Source: Colletotrichum lupini (Eukaryota > Ascomycota > Sordariomycetes > Glomerellales > Glomerellaceae). From it: DNA of 64,000 nt. Below are positions 10,501 through 21,534 of the stretch, in pieces. Below the pieces are notes generated by a model that was not told the DNA's origin, made no database searches, and saw only the letters and a list, made by a program, of their open reading frames with translations. Position 1 is the stretch's first letter, and each line of letters begins with the position of its first letter. The DNA lies in assembly GCF_023278565.1 (NCBI RefSeq), contig NC_064672.1, positions 3,844,001 to 3,908,000 on the forward strand, in the 5' to 3' direction. Both the position numbers and the translations under genes were made by a program.

Positions 10501-12196
10501 GGATCGGAATTGGTGCAGTGACCGCTGATCTTCCACTCGAGAAAGGTCCCATATATCTTTCTTCTTGGCTTGAAACTGCGATGTGCCCATCATGGCCCCG
10601 ATACGATATCGCTCTCGTAGCAAGCCATGCGATGTTAGCAGATGACATAGGACCGCAACAGTTGCTCTTTCTCTGGCGAATATGATGCCAATGGTGTCAG
10701 GTTTATACTGTAGCAATTGTTCAATGACAACGAACACCTTATCCGACAGGACAGCACGGCTGATGGTCTCTTTCGATGGACATTGGCAATCGACTTGACT
10801 GAGAACGTTGACGAGGTATTGTTTCTCTTCATCCTTCCATGTGTCAAGCCAGACGCTTTGGGCCTTGACTGCGGCTCTGAACCTTGAGATCACTTCCCAG
10901 ACATAATACTCTGCAGCCCAAGGTCCAAGTTCGTTGAATATCTGATTCGCTTGCCGGCCAAAAGAAGTCATTTGGTTCTGGATGTACGTGTCGTGACTCT
11001 TGAGAACCGCAATGAGTTCACGCTGACTGCGATCTGTTCCCTCCGCTTGTAAGTGTCGAATGAAGGGATCTTCCGAGATATCGAGAGATTGTATAGCCAT
11101 TCTCAAGCTTCGCAAGCTGTTGGGAATATCGTATTCGTTTCGATTTTGAAAGATTACGGATGCTAGCTCTGGCTTGTTGACAGCAGCAAGAAGGTCGTCT
11201 CGGTGCATCGTCGGGCTCTTGCAAACAGCGTCCAGCGTGGCCTCGAGGGTATTGATGCTTTCGACTTTGGAGCCAAAAGTCGGGCTTGCTGTTAGACCCA
11301 GGATATGGGGAGTAGGGAGGCCTTTCCGTTGTTCTTCATGGTAGAAGAGTGACATGATTTTGCTTCCCGGAGACTTCCCGATGCAATTATGAGCTATTTC
11401 GTACTGGTTAGCCTCTGCCCCTTTCTAAACCTCTAAACCACAAACCTTCGTCAAAGACTATCAGAGATAGCCTGGAAATAGGCACGAATGCGTGCGACAT
11501 CGCGTCCAACAGGATTTGGTATGTCGACACAACCACGCGCACATTGAGAAGAACCGCATCCCAAGTTTGCTGGTCGGACCATGAGTCCACGTTATCGTCG
11601 CCACTGAGGAACTTTATCTGAACCTCTGGTATCTGGGTTTTGAGAACTTCGAACTGTTGGCTACAAAGCGATACCGTGGGAGCTAGAAACCAGACAATCT
11701 GTACAGTTAGCCTAGCAACAGAGATCCGTAATGGCCTTAACGCACCTTTTCGGACGTCGTTCTCTCCAATTCAGCTCTAATTCTCAGAACAGCTCTATAG
11801 AAGCTTCTATCAATGTCACGAAACTACGCTTGCTCGTAGGCAGTCCACTTACACTTGTGTTTTGCCACTACCTGTGTCCATCTATCAAGTGTTAATAACC
11901 CATGGTCTCTTTGGGACTGGATCCACAGGCTCGACGAGACTTACAGCAACAATAACGTTTTGCCGCATGCTCTCGACAAGCATTTCGGACTGGTAGGCCC
12001 TCGCATTCATGATGACCGAGTTGCCTGAGGCTGGCTCAGCTAGAGGCGAAGAGGCCTCATTGTTCAGGATCAACTCCTCGGCGGCTGTTGAGAGTGCCTC
12101 CTGGTTATGAGGCCCCAGGACCGGCACATTGGGAGGTACATCATCTTGCACAGGATCTGCACCCTCGCCGGAAGATGATGGTGAATGGCCAGTCAT
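7586..12196 (-). CDS. dcl2: Dicer-like protein 2
   Basis: Exons on minus are 11945..12196, 11853..11881, 11746..11794, 11446..11698, 8940..11393 and 7586..8877, giving 1442 aa, normal for fungal DCL2. It cleaves long dsRNA into small RNAs for RNA silencing and antiviral defence. The order is DExH helicase with Walker A MDTGSGKT (85-92) and DEAH (193-196, spliced across an intron), helicase C with LEEGIDVPACN and QRRGRAR, Dicer dimerisation domain, RNase III a (YERIEFLGDSILKF, about 990-1003), RNase III b (ERLEFIGDSVLDY, about 1175-1190) and a C-terminal dsRNA-binding-like domain (about 1375-1430). Both RNase III signature motifs keep their acidic residues. I see no obvious PAZ domain. I chose the ATG giving MTGHSPSSSGEG; an upstream open frame to 12,550 has no homology-like sequence. 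Confidence 0.93.
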
Positions 12197-14577
12197 TGTT
12201 TGTATGGTTCTAGCGTGGACCTGAGGACCCAGTCCTAGGGTCCTGACCACGGTCCTGGGAAGCGCGGTACTTCGGGAGAATCCAAGTAAGCCAAGAACAG
12301 GTACACCAGCACGCTCAAAGTACCGGAGTACAATGACTAGAATCGCCCGGCAGTGGGGTGGTCGGTATGAGTCAAAAAATGTAGGTAAGGTTAAATGACG
12401 CGGCTCAAAACGGAAAATAGACCAAAAGTTCGTGTGACGCGGGGACCAGGACTCATGGGGCTCGATGCACAGAACTCTGGTGCGTCTGCGGATACAACCT
12501 CCGTGTATTCGAACACGTAGAACTTGCCTAGTGCAATGGGTGCGATGCATGCGTGACTCGGCGATAAGTGCCTGATTGCTGACCTGGATTTGGCGATGAT
12601 GCCGTAGTGAAGGCAGAAAAGTCTATGAGAGGTTGGGGTCCCTGCCAAGAATCACGTCGTAGTGGGTGCCTGGAGGGCGTTCGGGAACATGTTGCCGCTT
12701 GTTTGCTTCTTTTCTCGTTGCACATGAGTAGGGAGGAAAATTGAGACCTCGAGGCAACACGTAGTCGTGGCATGCTATCCATATTTGCACTCGCAAGCCA
12801 ACACGCACTGCAACAGGTCGGTTCTGTTGAGTTCAGGGACTCTGCAGGAGGCCAGCGGCCCACATCTGCGGAGGACGTATACCACTTCGCAACGCAGTTA
12901 CGCATCGTACCAAAAGAATCATTGTGGCGCTTGTAGAGTGAACTTTTGAACTGAGAAACAGGGATCAAGAGAAGGCGATGGAACGAACGACAGCCTTGGG
13001 CCTCGGGTACCCCCGTTCTGATTTCGAGAAGTCGAAGTTTTGCTCCGTATGGCAGCCCCGATTTGCTTGATGTGTCCAGCATAGAAAGTGTTCAAGGTAA
13101 ATCAGGAAGAACAAAGTAAGACTCGGACGAAAGAGAGAGCGATCTGACATCGGTCCCCGACCAATCAATTTAAGAACTCCCCACCAGGATTTGGAAGATC
13201 AGGTACCTATCTTGAATCTTCCGGTAATCCGTCGTGACGGATAATTAATCACTGGCCTGGAGTCCTGACCAACAGCTGTCATTTAGGCTCGCTCATGCTC
13301 CAAGAGTTTCCACAGTCACCCGCACTCACCCCGGCTTGAGTGTGAGACTAATCCAACCGGGGCCGATGCCGAATTTATCGGTCTTGATTCACCGGAACCC
13401 GAGGCCTACTTAGCCACCCGTCCGGACTTTGATTACATCCAGCATTGTACATGCAGCTAGCTGACGCCTCCAGGAAAACGTGCGTCAGTGCCTTGCCAAG
13501 CCGAGAACAGGAACATCTTTGCTTATGAAAGCAACGCGGCATCGGCTTCGGATCGTGGACCAGGCGTTAACTTGAGAGTCTGCTGCCTCCTGGGGTCCTA
13601 CTAAGTACATCAGGCCATTCAAGGTACTACTCATCTACCTGGATTGCCAGTCTGTGTCTCTATTGGAGTCGATCTGGCTTGCAACCTCAACTCCAGTCTT
13701 TGAATGCTACCCTGCTCTTCAATTGAGAGCACGGTGGCGAAGTGCAGCAAAAACTGGGTCATTCGGGCCTGCGTCTCTAATGCAATACTCTTGTTTGAAC
13801 TTTTGTTCGATTTTATTCACATGACGCTGAAAAAAATACGTAGCCGCATGTTGCAGATCACCTCTTGATCCGCAGAAGTCCTAGAAATTGAAGGTTCTCC
13901 GTTGAAGTCTGCTTTGACTTGCTTGGTTGAGTCGCAATGCTGTGCCTACCAGGTGCGATTAGCTTAATGCAAGGCCCTGCTACTCGCATGCGGCTTACTT
14001 CTCCTCAACCAGTCTAGACAACAGTAGACCACCGCACGAAAGTGTCATCTGCCCGATTGTTAGGCAATCGAGGCACACCTGGTGACCGGTCCTAAAATAC
14101 CTTCAAGCGGGACTATCAGGCGACTATGTAGGTTGTTGCGGCACAGTAACTGGCGGGCGGTTTCAGATCGCGGTAAGCCAATGAACTGGCTGCCAGAGGC
14201 GGCCGACTGTCGCCAGCGATTCTTTTTTTACTTCGGTAGTGGCCATCTTGCAGCTGTTGCCTGATATATGGCTCCATCCAAGTCTTTGATCAAGATTTCT
14301 GCCATCGATAATTACCAAACGACGCCGCATTGTCAGTCAAGTTCCTTTACCAATATCTGCAGTCCGGGGCAACGGTGGTGACAGCTTGCATCTTTCCCTG
14401 CGAAGAGAACTCGCCAGTCGTGGCCAGTCTATCAAGATGCCCAATCACATATGCAACGTATCTCGTCATGTCGTCATTGCAGGTCATCCATTGAGTCTAG
14501 AGCTCGGGCTTTTCGTGTCCCCATGTCTCTATGCTATTCTATGATACAAGGTAAGACCGTCCTAGCCATTGCGCAAA
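12197..14577. other. intergenic 2.4 kb upstream of dcl2
   Basis: No supported gene was found. Open frames up to about 184 codons (minus, 12,528-13,082) have biased, unstructured translations and no family motif. The stretch should include the dcl2 promoter and the PRE8 3' end. No repeats, tRNA or AT-rich relic were noticed. Confidence 0.5.
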
Positions 14578-15647
14578 TTACAAGTTCGTAAGATAGTCCT
14601 CAATCTCCTGAGGGCTGAGCTTTCTGAAGCGAGGGCCCTTGGCACCCTCAACACCCTCGATACCGAGCAGGTGGTCTGCCGGAGGTCCGATGATGCCTAT
14701 ACTCCCAGTTAGACGCATTCTTGACGACACACTTTGAATACTTACCAATCTCAATGGTATCTCCATTCATCTCTCCCTCGATGGTCTCCTTGAGTGTGAG
14801 CAACGCAATGTGCACGGCGTCCTCAAGCTCCAAGCCCTCCGTGTATCTCTTCTCCAGGAACGTCTTCGCAGACGTAGCGCTCTTGCCAATCGCCGTCGCC
14901 TTCCACGGGAAGTAACTGCCAGAGGGATCGACCTGGTACAGCATGGGTCCACCCTTCAGAGTACCTCCGGTCTTGCCTGTGGGCTTCTTCTCCTCGCCTT
15001 CCTTGGTCTCGGTCTCGTCCTCAGGCAAAATACCCTCATCCCAGCCAGCAATCAGCAAGCTGACGCCGTAAGGTCGGACACCACCAGACTGAGTAGCCTC
15101 CTGCATGACACGGGCAACATCCTGCACCAATATCCGCGTAGGCGGGTATTCGTTGTAGATGCGCTTATAGCCCGTGTGCGATACCTTGCGAGCCTTGTCC
15201 ACCAATATTCTGTAGTCGGGACCCATGCCTGAGTACACCATACCGATGTCGGGGGTGACGAGACTGATCTTGGACAGCGAGCTAGGGTCGGCAAGGGGCG
15301 ATGATGACTTCTTCTCGGTCGCAAGGACGATACCGTTGGTGGCTTTCGAGGGGTTAGCATAGGTTGAGGAAGGAGGGGCAAGTCAACTTGCCTTTGATAC
15401 CGAGGGCGGTGACACCCTGATTGACGGCGTTCAGAGCATATTCTAGATGAATGTCAGTCCTGCGATTCGAGCGTTCGTTCCGTTCCTGAAGTTGGGAGAT
15501 ATTGGCCGGTGGGGGTTGTGTTGGAGCATACCGATCTGAACCAGCTTGCCGCTGTAATCGATTAGCATGCGGACGTCATAGGTTAGAAAGCTTATAAAAT
15601 TACCTGGGCGAGAACGTCGTCAGGGAGAAAGAGTAACGGTCGGCCAT
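14578..15647 (-). CDS. PRE8: 20S proteasome subunit alpha 2
   Basis: Exons on minus are 15604..15647, 15532..15551, 15392..15442, 14746..15342 and 14578..14696, giving 276 aa. It starts [18 protein letters not shown], the alpha-type N-terminal signature that gates the 20S core, and contains [19 protein letters not shown] and [19 protein letters not shown], diagnostic of alpha 2. As a structural alpha-ring subunit it is non-catalytic. Compared with the yeast protein it carries an extra acidic/lysine loop of about 20-25 residues after LLIAGWDEG ([17 protein letters not shown]) and a longer C-terminus ending EIEDYLTNL. The third intron has a GC donor (AAAG/GCAAGT, 15,387-15,391) instead of GT; the protein frame requires it. 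It shares a 626-bp divergent promoter with the RING-CH gene. Confidence 0.95.
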
Positions 15648-16273
15648 TGCTTGATTATTTGATCGTGTAGTCGAGATGTGATGTCAAGTACAGTGGTCGG
15701 GGAGGATGGGGGGTGGGTTGGCTGCGGTCAAACGAGGTGAGGCTGCCAGAGCCCAGGTACGAAGCTCTCCCTCCCAGGCAACTCGCGCCGCGTCAAGCTG
15801 CCAGACGCCGGGCGCCGCTCGGGAACCAGCAGCACGTGACATCGCCGGCTCAGGTGTTGATCCGGGTCATACTGCTGACGTAACCGGGAGGCGCTGGAAG
15901 CTATGACCACCTGAAGAAAGCTCACAATAAAGTGCCTGGTGCTGGAATATTCTTTTTTGCTCTTCGTTTGTCCTGTGCTCTCCCAAAGATCCTATTCGCT
16001 TGGCGCAGCCTCTCCGACAGGCACAGCACTCCGAAAGGACAGATCAGGCTTTCATATTGCCTACGCTAATTCTTGTCATGTAGGCGCTGCTGCACTTGGT
16101 CAAGTTAGGCCAAGCTTCCAACCCCGAGCCAGCCGGTCTTTCACTGCAAGTCTTCTATTGCTTCTCTTCCTCTCACAGCACAGAGTTACTCTACTCGCGC
16201 AATACGGAAAGCCTCATGCTTTGAAGACGCATCAAATCCCAACGTCTACAGCAATCAATTTTTACTGTTCGTC
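15648..16273. promoter_or_regulatory. divergent promoter PRE8 / RING-CH gene
   Basis: This 626-bp interval separates two head-to-head start codons. It contains a CACGTG palindrome at 15,833-15,838, a standard bHLH E-box. I did not find the yeast proteasome element GGTGGCAAA. Nearer the RING gene the sequence becomes pyrimidine-rich (16,140-16,190), as is usual near fungal transcription starts. Function of the E-box is inference. Confidence 0.4.
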
Positions 16274-17269
16274 ATGGATGCTGCGAAGCCTCAGTGGAAT
16301 TGGCCATCTGACCTTCCTACGGGAGGCCCAACGCCCAAAAGCCATTCTGAAGCCGACCTACCCGAGAAGACAGAGCCTATCAAGTCTGAGGACAATGGGC
16401 AACAGGACAGAGACCAACCCCAGGAGCAACCTCATTCCCCGCCCAAGCAAAGATACTATGGGCCGCGAACATGTCGCATCTGCTTCGAGTCGGTTCATCC
16501 TACATTCGAAGAGCCAAGTGTCATGAGCGGCTTCATGAACTCACGTCCACGACCTGTTTACAAATCCGATGATCCCGACTCTGGACGACTTATCTCACCA
16601 TGCAAGTGCAAGGGGTCTCAACGCTATGTCCACGAAGGGTGCTTGCAAGCTTGGAGGTATGCCGACTCGACAGCTACGCGGAACTTCTTCGCATGTCCCA
16701 CCTGCAGCTATTCATACAAGCTGGAGCGATTATCCTGGGCGAATCGTCTGCAAGGAACCTTTGCGCAAATAGTACTAACTATCCTCATCTTCATCGTTTC
16801 GGTCTTCATTCTGGGCTTCATTGCGGATCCAATATTGAACTTGTGGACCGATCCCATGGGCGCAATCGCGGATATGGCGGCGAATGTTCTTGACGACATC
16901 GAAGCAATTCACGAGCCTGTCCCTGAGATGGGTGCGGAGCCTGGAACATGGCTGGAACACTTCCTCAAAGGCTTTTTTTCTCTTGGACTGCTTGGGTTTG
17001 TGAAGTCTCTCTTCGCTATGTCACCCGTCCAATGGTGGAACTTGAGGTCCAGCGGTATCCTTAGTACTTCTGGACGTCGAGGAGGGACTGGTCGCGCGCG
17101 TGTCGAGAACATCAACTTGGGCTTGGTTGTCATTGGTGCCGCGACCTTTCTGTGGGGAGTCTGGAAGGGCGTGAGAAAGTTCAGTGCTTCAGCTCTACAG
17201 CGTGCGAGCGACAGAGTCTTCGATGTGGGTGGTGACGATGATGAGGATGAAGATATCAAGGAAGACTGA
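16274..17269 (+). CDS. RING-CH (MARCH-type) membrane E3 ubiquitin ligase
   Basis: A single exon of 331 aa. Residues 67-144 form a C4HC3 RING-CH domain, with Cys67 and Cys70 (TCRICFE), Cys110 and Cys112 (PCKCKG), His120 and Cys123 (HEGC), and Cys141 and Cys144 (CPTC). The His-Cys order and the Trp in LQAWRY are typical of RINGv rather than classical RING. A strong membrane helix follows at about 165-185 (IVLTILIFIVSVFILGF), with weaker hydrophobic segments near 230-245 and 280-300. The C-terminus is acidic (DDDEDEDIKED). Known members ubiquitinate membrane proteins of the ER or endosomes, but the substrate here is unknown. The N-terminal 60 residues are proline- and acid-rich and probably disordered. 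Confidence 0.88.
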   Translation: MDAAKPQWNWPSDLPTGGPTPKSHSEADLPEKTEPIKSEDNGQQDRDQPQEQPHSPPKQRYYGPRTCRICFESVHPTFEEPSVMSGFMNSRPRPVYKSDDPDSGRLISPCKCKGSQRYVHEGCLQAWRYADSTATRNFFACPTCSYSYKLERLSWANRLQGTFAQIVLTILIFIVSVFILGFIADPILNLWTDPMGAIADMAANVLDDIEAIHEPVPEMGAEPGTWLEHFLKGFFSLGLLGFVKSLFAMSPVQWWNLRSSGILSTSGRRGGTGRARVENINLGLVVIGAATFLWGVWKGVRKFSASALQRASDRVFDVGGDDDEDEDIKED

Positions 17270-18394
17270 CATAGGTCGGAATGTGGAGAAACGCAAACAT
17301 TCTTTATCACTCGAGAGACGGAACGCCTGTAGCGCCATGTGTCACGATGCCACCCGCACACTCTTAAGTTGCCTCGAAGATTCTCTTCCATATCGTGTCA
17401 ACTAGTCTGTGTGCGGAGAATAAGTCCCTGCTCTGTCTTTGAATTGAGCCGTTTTGGTCAGATTCACTTTGGACGAGCAGGCGACATCAACCTGCCATCA
17501 ATCAACCAACATTCTGTTGGCTGACCATGCCGACGACAACTCTCAACATCCTTTGAGTTGGCAAACGCGCAGGCTGATACACATATGTCTCATGGCTTTA
17601 TCAATGGCTTAGCCTGAAATTTTGGTAGTGATGAAAGACATGAATAAACTTCAATGTGTCACATTTTCGTTGCTAGTTACTGATGATGAACCGCATGTAC
17701 AGTGAGAATTTGCAAGGAAGCATCAGTTCGAGTATCGGGTATTTCTTTTAAACAACTGAATCTTATTAATCTAGCAATCTACGCCTCATGGTCAGCGTTA
17801 CAGGACCCCGCATAGAGCATTAGGTTTGACGTTGTTTTGGTAGTGGGGAACCAGCACAACCCTTGACAGGAGGGGCCCAGGGGACCCAGGGATCGCCCGA
17901 CCGGACAATAATACCACCGACGGGGCCAATGATTGATGGTTTTCGGCGCGGTCCAGATCTAATCCCAAAGTGGACCTCGAATTTAACGAAGCCATAGTAT
18001 CGAGTTCGTGTTCACCAGCCTGTACATTGACCGGCCGTCCTCGCCCTTGCACCACTGCTTCCCTTGCAACCCTTTCGCTTTCCAGAGTGTCGCCCAGACT
18101 TCTCGAGGCCCGGACGTGATGCGCCTCTTTGGATGACGCCCTGCGAATACCCCGACGATCTTTGATTCCGACATTCCATCACCCTTCCTCCCTCCTTTCT
18201 GTGCCAAGCCTCTAGTCGCAACGGCCACAGTCAGCGTCTTCTCTCGTGTTCGAACACCGACGAAATTTGTCCTTAAACGCCCGCCATTTCCGGGACATCG
18301 AGGCGTCGCATTTCGACGCTGGTCCAGCCGCGACAATTCTCTCGATCGTTGGCCGACGAGTTCTCCCTTTGAACTAATCTCCTAATTCGACACG
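17270..18394. other. intergenic, RING-CH to GT34
   Basis: No supported gene. The first few hundred bases should be 3' UTR and the last part is the GT34 promoter/leader (cytosine-rich from about 18,020). Minus-strand open frames here (for example 17,983-18,336) look random. Confidence 0.5.
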
Positions 18395-19453
18395 ATGCAT
18401 TTCGCATACCCACCACGAAAGAGCTCGAACCCGCCTCCCTTCAAGGCGAGATCCTCCAGAATACCACCGGTTCTTCGATGCAGTAGGCTCAAGGTCATCG
18501 CGGCAGGCGCTCTTGTATTCTTCGGCTTCATATACCTTCTCTCTGGAGCCTTCAAGTCACCTAGCGGCCCTCGACCACCCTCTGGTGACCCACCAGCGGT
18601 AATAGTGACGGTGCTGGATGAGGACAACTTCAGCAATAAATATCTCGCAAGCATTCGCGACAACAGGAAACAATATGCGCAGCTACATGGTAGGCTTTCA
18701 CTGGTTCTTCTTTGTACTGCACATGCTAATAGCTCTGGTCTTAGGTTATGAGGTGATGTTCGTGAAAGCGGGCGATTACGATCTGAACGGATCTCCATCA
18801 TCATGGAACAAAGTGGTGTCACTGAGGCATGCGATGACAAAGTTTCCGGAAGCCAGATGGTTCTGGTACCTCGACCAAGACGCTTACATCATGGACCCGG
18901 AGACGTCTCTAGAGAATCTGGTGTTGAAGTCGGACAGGCTTGATACTTTGATGGCCAGGGATCACCCGGTCGTCCCCCCTGACAGCATCATCAAAACATT
19001 CCCTCATCTCAAAGGCGACGACATCGATTTCGTGGTCACGCAAGACAGAGAGGGTCTTTCTTCGAGCAGCTTCTTCGTCCGGAATGGCGACTGGGCGAAG
19101 TTCTTCATCGACACCTGGTTTGACCCTCTGTACCGCAGCTACAACTTCCAGAAGGCTGAGGGTCATGCTTTGGTAAGTCCCTTCCTTTTTGCCTCTTGTT
19201 TTTGCGTCTGAGCCAGATCTAACCGTTGCCTTAGGAACACATTGTACAATGGCATCCTACTATCCTTTCGAAGCTCGCCATTGTGCCCCAGAAGACATTC
19301 AACTCCTACAATCGATATGATAAGGGAGAGATCTACAAGGACGGCCACTTTGTTGTCCGCGCAGCTGGTTGCACAAACACTGGAGAGCGGGCTTGCGACG
19401 AGGAGCTAAGCAGCTTCAAGACGAAGTGGCAGGCGGCCTTCAAGGCGCAGTAG
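18395..19453 (+). CDS. GT34 family Golgi glycosyltransferase (Mnn10/Mnn11-like)
   Basis: Exons 18395..18689, 18745..19172 and 19235..19453 give 313 aa. It is a type II membrane protein: a short cytosolic tail starting MHFAYPPRKSSNPPPFK, one membrane anchor at about 33-51, then the luminal catalytic domain. The metal-binding DxD is Asp142-Gln143-Asp144 in WYLDQDAYIMDP. SFFVRNGDWAKFF and EHIVQWHPTI are the conserved GT34 blocks further on. Family members are the alpha-1,6-mannosyltransferase subunits of yeast mannan polymerase (Mnn10, Mnn11) and fission yeast alpha-galactosyltransferase. The N-terminus resembles filamentous-fungal proteins annotated as Mnn11, so a role in protein mannosylation is likely, but the exact orthology is not proven here. 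Confidence 0.87.
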
Positions 19454-21534
19454 ACGGAGGGCTAGAAGAGAGCAATGCTTGTCCTCGCTAGAGGAGGACC
19501 AACGCACAGGGAAGCTCCAGGCGTTATATTCCCCAGGAAGCATGAACTCGGCATTTCAAGTGTACAAGAGCTGGACGAGGGCGTTTATTTGGGTTTGGGG
19601 AGACCATCTCATGAAGGAATTTTGTACGGGGGCTAATGACAGATGGTCAAGATCCTCGGAGGCTACCCGGTTGCATGAGCTTCTCGCACGGCGCTCATGA
19701 GGGTTGTTATGTTTTTTCTCTCTTGATACTTTCGAGATGATGACTCGTTTTGACGACCGAAGGCTTGCGTCTTCTTGTGTTTTGTATACCATACCGATAG
19801 ACATTGGCCATCCTGCCACAGCGCGGATGCTAACACGGACTTTGTTCGCAAATCTCCATACCATTGATAAGCAATTGTTCTTGGCCGCGATCAAAAATGC
19901 AAGATCGTCTCCACTTGGCCAACTTGTCTCCATGAGGATCACCGGCTGCCCGTTACTTGCAAGACAAGTTGGACAGGGAAGGCGACCTCACATCAACCAA
20001 TAAAAAAGAGTCTAGGCGCAAGTTGTTGGTTGTCGATGCACGTCTGCGATTCGGCTGCAAGGCTGTCGTTCGCTAAGATCGAATTTCCAGGCAGCGCCTG
20101 GGATCCGCTTGGATCCCTCGGACGTGAACACTGTCGATGTGACGTGGTCGAGGCAAAGCGCATGGCCACTTTGTCGGAGCTTACTCACTAGGACACTGGT
20201 TGACCTTTGGCAATAGGGGCATTGTGCGACTCGAGTTCAAGCCCAAAATTGCTTGCTGTTCGGCATTTCTATTCAGCAGTGTCAGCACTTATGCGAAGAG
20301 AGTGATGATGATGACACTCAATGGTTGGAAATGCGACTTCTAGGTGTGTCCGGGGACATTGGATCAAGCCGGGTAACGGGCGTCCGCGGGCCCGATTGCC
20401 CCGCTATAGTGGATCTTTTCGCTCCGGGGCAGTCCGCGGACGGACAGAGTTGAATGACCTTCCAAGGTTGCTTTGACAGATAACGCCCCAGACTTATGCT
20501 CTAAGCATGGAAATTTCTTGTAAAACAAGGTCACACTTCTCTTTGAAGAAGAGGAGTCAAGGTAGCAATAGAAGGCTGGCGATCTGGACGCAAAGTCATG
20601 CGTGCATCAGACAAGCTACCCAATCGGCCGAGTCTGAAGGTCCTCGGTTCGCGTGGAAAATGTCGTCAGGTATCAGCCACGGCGATAAGATGACGGGCAC
20701 GTCGCGCGGTGCGGACTGCCCTCTTTGGGTTGGGACTTTGTAGGTGGTGTTCATCTTTGGCCGCTCCACCTCGACACTGACACCTCACGTTGGGGAAGAC
20801 CTAGCCACTGCTCGCCTACATAGGAGGAAGCCATCGATTCATTGTGAATCCTACCTTGTTAGTCAAGGTCGCTTCCCCAATTAGACGACGCGGGCATGAG
20901 ACGTCAAGCTTAAATGCAGGACCCCCTGTCTCTGTGACTTGCCTGAAAGGTTCGTGGATGATACTGCCTGCATCCAGGTGGACGCGGGCAACCATGGGAA
21001 ACAGGGCTCCTCTTGCTTGGAGTGGCGCATGTGACAGACCGGATGGCGGCAATGCTCCCCAGAGAGAAGCAGCGCTCCAGAAGTCCAAAAGGTACTCCGC
21101 TATCTTCGCTGCACCGACAGGGGTAAACGGCGCTAAGAAATAATCAAGAAGACGCCATGCCCCACGATTTTCTGCTCCTCGGGCTCCAGCCGTTGGCTCT
21201 GCTTACCACAGCACTTGCACAGCAAAGACCCTCCAACCTCTGCTTCCTTGACCCCGGTCGCCGGTGATGCTCTTGCTGTGGCGTTGTTAATGTCGGAACC
21301 TTCCAAAGTTCCAGCTCCTAGCCTTGATCTTCGTCCCGTCCCCCAGTCTCTAAATCTTTCTTTCCCTCTCTTGAGCCCCCTCGTTCGCATTCTCTTCTAC
21401 TCCACGTATTTATAAATTGGAATTCGCATCCACCCGGGTTGCTCTCCCTCTTCCACGATTCCCACCTCCATTGCTTGCTTGTCGCGAATCGTAACACCCC
21501 ACTGTGCCGAGCTACAACAACGGCAGCAGACAAG
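19454..21534. other. intergenic 2.1 kb, GT34 to DPL1
   Basis: No supported gene. The last 230 bases before DPL1 are strongly pyrimidine-rich (runs of TCTTTCTTTCCCTCTC type around 21,350), the usual signature of a fungal promoter and transcript leader. No repeats were noticed. Confidence 0.5.

Noticed and set aside
12197..12550. Upstream extension of dcl2
   Set aside because: The open frame continues but its translation is random-looking; MTGHSPSSSGEG at 12,196 fits the family length.
12528..13082. 184-codon minus-strand open frame
   Set aside because: Composition rich in Ser, Arg and Cys without structure; no start context or recognisable domain.
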